Source: Candidatus Aerophobota bacterium (lineage in GTDB: Bacteria; Aerophobota; Aerophobia; Aerophobales; B3-G15). Taken from it: DNA of 11,253 bases. The number at the start of each line of letters is the position of its first letter. Positions within the stretch are counted from its first letter, which is position 1. Below, piece after piece: positions 6,362 to 11,253 of the stretch. Location of the stretch: the NCBI GenBank assembly GCA_014859225.1, contig JACUUP010000039.1:1-11253 (forward strand), in the 5' to 3' direction. The notes beneath the pieces are model-generated. The model was given only the letters and a program-made list of their open reading frames with translations. It had not been told where the DNA came from and ran no database searches. The translations under genes were made by a program, and so were the position numbers.

Positions 6362-7321
6362 ATGACGAAGATAATCCAAACTAAGAACCTGACTAAAGAG
6401 TATGATGGATTTAGAGCTGTAGATAACTTGAATTTAAATATTGATGCAGGTGAGATTTACGGATTTTTAGGTCCAAATGGAGCAGGAAAAACTACAACTA
6501 TCTTAATGCTTCTTGGCATTTTAAAACCAACTCAGGGTGAAGTTTACCTTATGGAAGAGCCATTAAGCAAAAATCCCCTTTCTCTCAAGAAAAAAATAGG
6601 TGTAGTTTCTGAAACGCAGCATCTCTACAAAGAGATGACGGCGGGAGAATACCTGAGGTTCTTTGCTGAACTTTACCGGGTAAAAAATAAAGAGAAGAGA
6701 ATAGATGAGCTTCTAACAGCGGTTGACCTGCTTGATGTAAAAAACAAAAAATTAGATGCTTTCTCACGCGGAATGCAACAAAAGCTTGGATTTGCCAGAG
6801 CCCTCCTTCATGAGCCTGAACTTCTGCTTCTTGATGAACCAGTTTCAGGTCTTGACCCTGCAGGAATAAAGCAGGTAAGGGACCTGATAGAAAAGGAAAA
6901 CAGGAAGGGAAAAACTATCTTTATCTCTTCCCATCTTTTATCCGAAGTTGAAAAGCTCTGTAAAAAAGTGGCTATAATAAATAAGGGAAGGCTTTTAGCT
7001 GAGGATACCATGCAAAATTTACGGAAAAAGCTGACTGATTTCATCCAAATTGAAATTGAGCTTGTTGAGATAAAAAAGGAAATCATGGATACTTTAAACT
7101 CCTTTAATTTTGTGAAAGAGATTCAGCAGGAAAACAAAATTCTTACTCTCAAGGTAACTACCGACAAAGACCACAGAGCTGAAATATCCGCAGCTATTGC
7201 CAGAAATGGAGGAGTTGTGCTGGGAATAAATATAAGAGAGATGAGTCTTGAAGAAGCCTTTGTCACTATCACTCAAAAAAATATCTCCCTATTAGCAAGC
7301 ACTGAGGAGGCTGCTCAATGA
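6362..7321 (+). CDS. ABC transporter ATP-binding protein (ABC-2 / NatA-like)
   Basis: This is the cytoplasmic ATPase of an ABC-2 exporter. In its 319 residues the Walker A motif GPNGAGKTT is at 37-45, the signature is FSRGMQQKL (134-142) in place of LSGGQ, Walker B LLLLDEP is at 154-160, the D-loop SGLDP at 162-166 and the switch His at 191 (ISSHLLSE). Glu84 sits where many ABC proteins have the Q-loop Gln, a variation common in NatA-like exporters. Residues after about 215 form the extra C-terminal domain seen in this subfamily. A GAGGAGG SD lies ahead of the ATG. Its stop overlaps the next start (ATGA, 7318-7321), and the cognate permease is the third gene. The substrate is unknown; drug, ion, lipid and protein-secretion roles are all possible for this class. 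Confidence 0.95.
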   Translation: MTKIIQTKNLTKEYDGFRAVDNLNLNIDAGEIYGFLGPNGAGKTTTILMLLGILKPTQGEVYLMEEPLSKNPLSLKKKIGVVSETQHLYKEMTAGEYLRFFAELYRVKNKEKRIDELLTAVDLLDVKNKKLDAFSRGMQQKLGFARALLHEPELLLLDEPVSGLDPAGIKQVRDLIEKENRKGKTIFISSHLLSEVEKLCKKVAIINKGRLLAEDTMQNLRKKLTDFIQIEIELVEIKKEIMDTLNSFNFVKEIQQENKILTLKVTTDKDHRAEISAAIARNGGVVLGINIREMSLEEAFVTITQKNISLLASTEEAAQ

Positions 7322-8025
7322 AGAAAGTTTTCATCTACATATCTGCCATAGTAGTTGTAGTGGTGGTCTTAATCGTAGCTTTCGTGATGACTCTGGCATC
7401 TCCCAGGTATGGAATAGTCAAAGGGAAAATTTATGATGAGCTCTCAGGAGATGCGGTAAGAGGAGTCAGATTGGTACTGGATGAAAGGTCCACCGTTATT
7501 TACCAGATAAGCCGTTATGAGCTTACAAAAATTCCACCTGCAGAACATACCCTGCAGGTTTCTTCACCTGCGGGATGGATAAGCTTTAGCAAAACTTTTA
7601 AAGTGCGAGCGGGTGAAAACGAAGTTGATATACCTTTAAAAGGAGATAAAATCCCCGATTTGACAGGAATAATCTGCTTTACCGAATCTGAAAAAGAGGG
7701 AATTACTGTAGAAATAAGGTATGTTGACAGTGAACGAATTGGAATGACAGAGTTTCCCCGCCTTCCCATTAAAATTAATGTCACGTTACGGGAAAGAGTC
7801 GGGAGGGAAGAGCCTTATGAAAAGGGAGAAAAGTTATTTGAAGGGGAAGTTAAGGATTTATGGGACTCAGGAGAATACCTTGCTAAAAATAAGGGATTTT
7901 TACCATGGGATGAGGTTGCGGTGAAATTTGAAGATAGAAAATATGCAATTTTGGACGTGAAAGTTACCCTGGAGCAAGGGGACTTTGAAGATACAATAGG
8001 TGACGTTAAACTTTTTTTTGAATAA
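7318..8025 (+). CDS. Membrane-anchored beta-rich protein of unknown function in the ABC operon
   Basis: This 235-residue protein matches no gene I can name. Residues 4-27 are a strongly hydrophobic, valine-rich helix after MKK, most likely an uncleaved N-terminal anchor that places the rest outside the membrane. Residues 33-108 (GIVKGKIYDELSGDAVRGV, then a segment with the SPAGWISFSKTFKVRAGENEVDIPL pattern, quoted in parts) resemble the carboxypeptidase-regulatory-like beta-sandwich. Residues 110-235 form a second, hydrophilic, apparently beta-rich region with no recognised motif. It starts within the ATPase stop codon (ATGA) and has its own GAGGAGG SD at 7304-7310. The permease begins 12 bp after its stop. 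The placement between ATPase and permease genes suggests an accessory subunit of the transporter; this is inference from context. Confidence 0.85.
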   Translation: MKKVFIYISAIVVVVVVLIVAFVMTLASPRYGIVKGKIYDELSGDAVRGVRLVLDERSTVIYQISRYELTKIPPAEHTLQVSSPAGWISFSKTFKVRAGENEVDIPLKGDKIPDLTGIICFTESEKEGITVEIRYVDSERIGMTEFPRLPIKINVTLRERVGREEPYEKGEKLFEGEVKDLWDSGEYLAKNKGFLPWDEVAVKFEDRKYAILDVKVTLEQGDFEDTIGDVKLFFE

Positions 8026-8037
8026 GGAGGAAAAATA

Positions 8038-8874
8038 ATGAATGAAAGAGGTATCTCTTTATCAACACACAGCACAAAGATACTTACCAGAAGGGAATTT
8101 TTATCTGCTTTATATGGATGGGGATTTTATGTGGCGATATTCATCTCTTTTTTGGTCTCCTCTCTTATTTTAAGAAATTTTCTTCAGGGAATAAGGGAAG
8201 ATAATATTTTCATCTCTTCATACCCCCTTAACTTCCCGCTTTTTGTATCCATGGTTATTATATCACTTTATCTGGTGATAGTATCTGCTGTTTCCATCTC
8301 CCGAGAAAAAGAGCAGGGAACATTAGAGGTTTTATTTTACGGACCTGTTTCTTCCTCCTCATTTCTTCTGGGGAAATATTTTACAGATATGCTTTTATAC
8401 CTGATAATTGCAGGTTTTTTTTCCGTTTACTTTTTCGGGGTATCACTTATAACTAACCTGGGATTTACTGTAGCTCTGGGAAAGGCAATTTTTGTCTCTA
8501 TATTTATTGCCTCGTGTGTGATAAGCTTTGGCCTTTTCATATCCTCTTTAACCGGAAAGGTTAGAAGCTCCATAGTGTGGCTGATAGGAATACTCATTGG
8601 TTTTCTTGTTATCTGGTTTTTTCAAAATATGTTCCGCGGCATCCCTTCTGAGGCCCTTTCTTCCTGGCTTATATATGTGCAGCGAACTCTCAATGTAATT
8701 TATTATTTTGTAAACTGGGTATCTCCTTTCTCCTATCTTTCCCGGGGAATGGAATCAATAGGAGTTGGAAGTATGAGACCATTTTTACTTAATATACTTT
8801 ACTCAGTTGTCTATACGGTGGTTTTTTTAACCGCTTCCATCTATATTTTAAAAGCAAAGGGGGTAAGAGCATGA
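8038..8874 (+). CDS. ABC-2 type transporter permease
   Basis: This 278-residue integral membrane protein is the likely channel subunit for the ATPase encoded two genes upstream. About six hydrophobic helices are visible (near residues 27-46, 66-87, 115-136, 147-170, 176-196 and 250-271). The hallmark of the ABC-2 family lies between helices two and three: SREKEQGTLEVLFYGPVS (88-105), followed by LGKYF. The overall plan resembles the NosY/GldF group of permeases. The start has an excellent AAGGAGG SD (8024-8030) overlapping the preceding stop. The stop overlaps the next start (ATGA, 8871-8874). A single permease suggests a homodimeric membrane part. The substrate cannot be inferred from the sequence. 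Confidence 0.93.
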   Translation: MNERGISLSTHSTKILTRREFLSALYGWGFYVAIFISFLVSSLILRNFLQGIREDNIFISSYPLNFPLFVSMVIISLYLVIVSAVSISREKEQGTLEVLFYGPVSSSSFLLGKYFTDMLLYLIIAGFFSVYFFGVSLITNLGFTVALGKAIFVSIFIASCVISFGLFISSLTGKVRSSIVWLIGILIGFLVIWFFQNMFRGIPSEALSSWLIYVQRTLNVIYYFVNWVSPFSYLSRGMESIGVGSMRPFLLNILYSVVYTVVFLTASIYILKAKGVRA

Positions 8875-10223
8875 AATTGAAAAATCTTTTGTTAACCTGC
8901 GCAGCTTTAGTTTTTTTGACTTTAACGCCACAGCCTGGACTTACACAGGAGGAAAAACCAGCTATAAGTCTTGCTCCTCTGCTTCAGGAACAGCTTGTAT
9001 ACAGTTTTAATGTATTTGATGGAAAAGGATGGAGTGGGGGGTTTGTTCCTAAAAGTGAAGATACAATATATCTTATTGCTAATAAAGATAATGCCTTATC
9101 TGCCAAGAAAACCCTGGTTTATTTCTGGCCCATTACCGCAAGATATATGGCAGGATGGAGAACCTTAAATGAGGATATGCAAGGGACTCTTGAGATTTTA
9201 AAAGATGGAAAACTAATAGATAAGTTAGAAAAACAAGATACCGTCCTTTCTTATCCAGAAGGTTACTGGGCCGAGATAACTTTATTTTACACTGCAGAGG
9301 AGGCAACTGAATGGCACAAAAGATATAAAGATGCAGTGGATAAGTACTACGAGGCTTTAAGTAAATTCTATGAGGCAAGAGCCGAGTATACGAGGAAAAT
9401 GGATGAGTTTTTTGAGCAAATTAGAAAAAGAAGAGAAGCCGGGGAAGAAGGCCCACTTGACATTGAAATACCGAGGGAACCTGAGCCTCCTACAGGACCT
9501 GATTTTTATGTTACCGAACCTACCCGAAATTATGTGATAAATCTTCCTGTGGGTGAATATGAGATAAGATTAAGAGCAGATGATGGAACAATTGTAGAGG
9601 GAAGTGAAAAAAATCTTGTTGTATTTACCGCAAGAAGAAGAGGAGGGGTAGGTTATGAGATAATTCCCGGCAATCGCTGGACTGCAGAAGAGCAGTGTAA
9701 CGACCCGGCGGATGCTATTTATGCTGCGGGAAGAAATTTGCTTTACTTTCGTCCCTATCAGCAGGATGAGTATAACGAGCTTTATCATAACAAGTTGCTT
9801 GACCCTCAAAATGAAGGGATGAAAGAGAACTGGAAGTGGGTTCATACACAACCTCTGGAAAATGTATATCTTTTATTCTACAGCCAGGACAGGCTGCTGG
9901 AGCGTATAGATAAAAGACCCTATAAGGTGGAGCAGATTCCGGGAGCGGAGCTTGGCTATAATATTGTTGAATTTGCCCCCGAGTATCCGGGAGATAAACC
10001 CACTTTTGAAGGACAGCAGTTAATTCTTTCAGAGGAGCTTGCCAGAAAAGATTACAGAATTTATCTTGAGGATAAAGAGGAAAATACTATAATTTCTGGA
10101 AGTGAACGAGAGATAAGGTTAGCAAAAAAAGAAAATGTTAATTTTCTCTACTACCTTTCCTTTTTCCCTCTCATCATAGGAGGCATTGTTTTTACTTTCA
10201 GGCGAAGGAAGGTAAAAAAATAA
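8871..10223 (+). CDS. Exported, C-terminally anchored protein with internal duplication, unknown function
   Basis: I do not recognise this 450-residue protein. It opens with a signal peptide (MKLKNLLLTCAALVFLTLTP, cleavage likely near residue 25) and ends with a hydrophobic segment (about 424-443) and a basic tail RRRKVKK, predicting a large extracytoplasmic domain held by one C-terminal helix. Residues 141-192 are highly charged, probably helical or coiled coil, then a proline-rich linker (EIPREPEPPTGPD, 199-211). Two halves look homologous: LVYFWP (82-87) with LLYFRP (290-295), DGKLIDKLEK (112-121) with QDRLLERIDK (339-348), and YEIRL...TIVEGSEK (230-247) with YRIYL...TIISGSER (395-413). 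It starts in the permease stop codon, behind a weaker AAAGGGGG SD. Its gene order implies a partner of the transporter, such as a substrate-handling or cell-surface component. Confidence 0.87.
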   Translation: MKLKNLLLTCAALVFLTLTPQPGLTQEEKPAISLAPLLQEQLVYSFNVFDGKGWSGGFVPKSEDTIYLIANKDNALSAKKTLVYFWPITARYMAGWRTLNEDMQGTLEILKDGKLIDKLEKQDTVLSYPEGYWAEITLFYTAEEATEWHKRYKDAVDKYYEALSKFYEARAEYTRKMDEFFEQIRKRREAGEEGPLDIEIPREPEPPTGPDFYVTEPTRNYVINLPVGEYEIRLRADDGTIVEGSEKNLVVFTARRRGGVGYEIIPGNRWTAEEQCNDPADAIYAAGRNLLYFRPYQQDEYNELYHNKLLDPQNEGMKENWKWVHTQPLENVYLLFYSQDRLLERIDKRPYKVEQIPGAELGYNIVEFAPEYPGDKPTFEGQQLILSEELARKDYRIYLEDKEENTIISGSEREIRLAKKENVNFLYYLSFFPLIIGGIVFTFRRRKVKK

Positions 10224-10231
10224 GGGCAAAC

Positions 10232-10774
10232 TTAAAAAATATTCTTAACAGAAAAGGAAAATCCCTTTAAGAGAGGAGATGAAAAAGTGCTTCCCTCTGG
10301 ATATACTTGAGTTGTTTCTAATCCTTTCTTTCCCAGAGAGCTTACCTCAATAGTTCTATTTTCAGAGTCTACAATCCAGTATTCTTTGACCCCGTATTTG
10401 GCATAAATTTTCCGCTTTATCCCCTTATCTTTCTGGCGAGTAGCATGAGAAAGTATCTCCACTACAAGATCCGGCGCTCCCTCTACACCCCTTTCCTCTA
10501 TTATACCACTGCGTTCTTTAGCAATGTAAAGAATATCCGGTTGCAGAACATTTTCCTCGGAAAAAATAACATCAATGGGAGCATAGCGAACCTCTCCAAT
10601 ATTTGTGCTTGCCACATACTGAGCCAAAATCTGGAAAATCTTCATGGAGATGGTCTGGTGAGACCATCCGGGAGATGGCACCATAGCAAGTTCTCCTTCT
10701 ATGATTTCGTATCTTTTATCCTCAGGAAGAGAAAGATAATCCCGGTAATTAAATTTAACCCTGGTTTTAAACAT
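10232..10774 (-). CDS. Uma2 family PD-(D/E)XK nuclease-fold protein (DUF820)
   Basis: The 180-residue protein has the layout of Uma2 proteins, a restriction-endonuclease-like family abundant in cyanobacteria and many uncultured bacteria, whose biological role is not established. Visible family motifs are RYEIIEGELAMVPSPGWSHQ (21-40), the acidic QPDILYI (78-84; Asp80), PDLVVEIL (101-108; Glu106), the basic run KGIKRKIYAKYGVKEYWIVD (117-136), and a C-terminal segment ending in FSSPLLKGFSFSV. The putative metal-binding and catalytic residues are present, so it looks intact. A GGAGAAAGAGGG SD region precedes the ATG. It converges with the ABC operon, with only eight bases between the two stop codons. 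It lies downstream of thiC on the same strand but has its own promoter candidate. Confidence 0.92.
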   Translation of the reverse strand: MFKTRVKFNYRDYLSLPEDKRYEIIEGELAMVPSPGWSHQTISMKIFQILAQYVASTNIGEVRYAPIDVIFSEENVLQPDILYIAKERSGIIEERGVEGAPDLVVEILSHATRQKDKGIKRKIYAKYGVKEYWIVDSENRTIEVSSLGKKGLETTQVYPEGSTFSSPLLKGFSFSVKNIF

Positions 10775-10801
10775 AAATCCCTCTTTCTCCTATTTTTCTT
10801 T

Positions 10802-10830
10802 ATTTTAATGTCCCGCACTCTAAAAGTCAA
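10802..10830 (-). promoter_or_regulatory. Candidate sigma-70 promoter of the uma2-family gene
   Basis: Reading the minus strand, TTGACT (10830-10825) and TAAAAT (10807-10802) are spaced by exactly 17 bp, in the 101-bp gap between thiC and the Uma2 gene. Transcription would start near 10795, about 20 nt before the ATG at 10774. Confidence 0.6.
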
Positions 10831-10875
10831 ACCCTTAACTCCAGTTTCCTAAAAATTCAATTGCTGCCCTTTACC

Positions 10876-11253
10876 TCAGGACAGCACAAAAGAACGGTCT
10901 CCCCGCAGGGCTTTTTCTACCATCTTCATGGCACAAAACTCCCCGCACATAGTGCAAACATCTTCAACCTTGGGTTTAGCTGCATCCCGCATCTTATGTG
11001 CAAGCTCAGGGTCTATAGAACTATTTATAAGCTTCTCCCAATCTCTTTTTTCACGGCTCTTTGCCACCCCCAGGTCCCATTCAAAGGCTCCTTTTACACC
11101 TTTACTCAAATCACCCACATGAGCAGCTATCCTTGCTGCAATTACCCCTTCTCTTACATCCTTTAGGGTGGGAAGTCTGAGGTGCTCCCCCGGGGTTACA
11201 TAACATAGAAAGTCAGCTCCCACACTTGCAGCATAGGCTCCACCGATGGCAGA
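10876..11253 (-). CDS. thiC: Phosphomethylpyrimidine synthase ThiC, C-terminal part (runs off the window)
   Basis: ThiC is the radical-SAM enzyme that rearranges aminoimidazole ribotide into hydroxymethylpyrimidine phosphate for thiamine synthesis. Only the last 125 residues are inside the window; the frame stays open to base 11253. They read SAIGGAYAASVGADFLCYVT, then PGEHLRLPTLKDVREGVIAA, both highly characteristic of ThiC, followed by RIAAHVGDLSKG and the DWEKLINSSIDPELAHKMRD stretch. The iron-sulfur cysteine motif near the C terminus is CTMCGEFC (bases 10956-10933), spaced CX2CX3C, one residue tighter than the CX2CX4C of the E. coli and Caulobacter enzymes. The tail after it is short (about 18 residues). 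The start, and any TPP riboswitch upstream of it, lie beyond the window. Confidence 0.95.
   Translation of the reverse strand, partial: SAIGGAYAASVGADFLCYVTPGEHLRLPTLKDVREGVIAARIAAHVGDLSKGVKGAFEWDLGVAKSREKRDWEKLINSSIDPELAHKMRDAAKPKVEDVCTMCGEFCAMKMVEKALRGDRSFVLS

Noticed and set aside
10445-10852. Plus-strand open frame of 135 codons antisense to the uma2-family gene
   Set aside because: It lies opposite a clearly conserved gene, has no SD or recognised motif, and its composition is what the antisense of that gene would give.
1-11253. CRISPR array, tRNA or rRNA genes, insertion sequence with transposase
   Set aside because: No regularly spaced repeats, no tRNA-like cloverleaf or rRNA sequence that I could recognise by eye, and no transposase reading frame were found.

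Overview
The window is a gene-dense stretch of an A+T-rich bacterial chromosome. Starts are mostly ATG behind purine-rich Shine-Dalgarno (SD) sites, and several promoters are close to the sigma-70 consensus. The gene set (groES-groEL, yebC, tldD-tldE, a corrinoid adenosyltransferase, an ABC-2 transporter cassette, a Uma2 nuclease-fold gene and thiC) is bacterial but does not fix a phylum. Cobalamin use, a ThiC with a compact CX2CX3C cysteine motif and the base composition would fit an anaerobic, perhaps uncultured, lineage. That is inference; no rRNA or other strong marker is present.

Layout. 1-2135: homopolymer-rich leader, consensus promoter, groES and groEL, then a strong intrinsic terminator. 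2143-5603: a promoter region with a perfect 32-bp palindrome drives yebC-tldD-tldE, whose reading frames overlap at each junction (translational coupling). 5604-5751: a noncoding interval almost filled by an element with perfect 25-bp inverted ends. 5752-6285: a CobO/BtuR-type adenosyltransferase starting 12 bp after that element, with no visible SD. 6287-10223: a promoter and a four-gene operon encoding an ABC ATPase, a membrane-anchored beta-rich protein, a six-helix ABC-2 permease and a large signal-peptide protein with a C-terminal anchor. 10232-11253, minus strand: uma2, convergent with the ABC operon, then the C-terminal part of thiC running off the window edge.

How the genes work together. 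GroES/GroEL is the ATP-driven folding chamber. YebC-family proteins have been linked to translation through proline-rich stretches, and TldD/TldE form a metallopeptidase for unfolded peptides, so the first half reads as a protein-synthesis and quality-control neighbourhood. The ABC operon is the least explained part: two exported, membrane-anchored proteins of unrecognised family are interleaved with the ATPase and permease genes and are probably dedicated partners of the transporter. The best candidates for new biology are that cassette (with an internal duplication in its last protein), the palindrome in front of yebC, the inverted-repeat element, and the proline-rich GroEL tail beside yebC.
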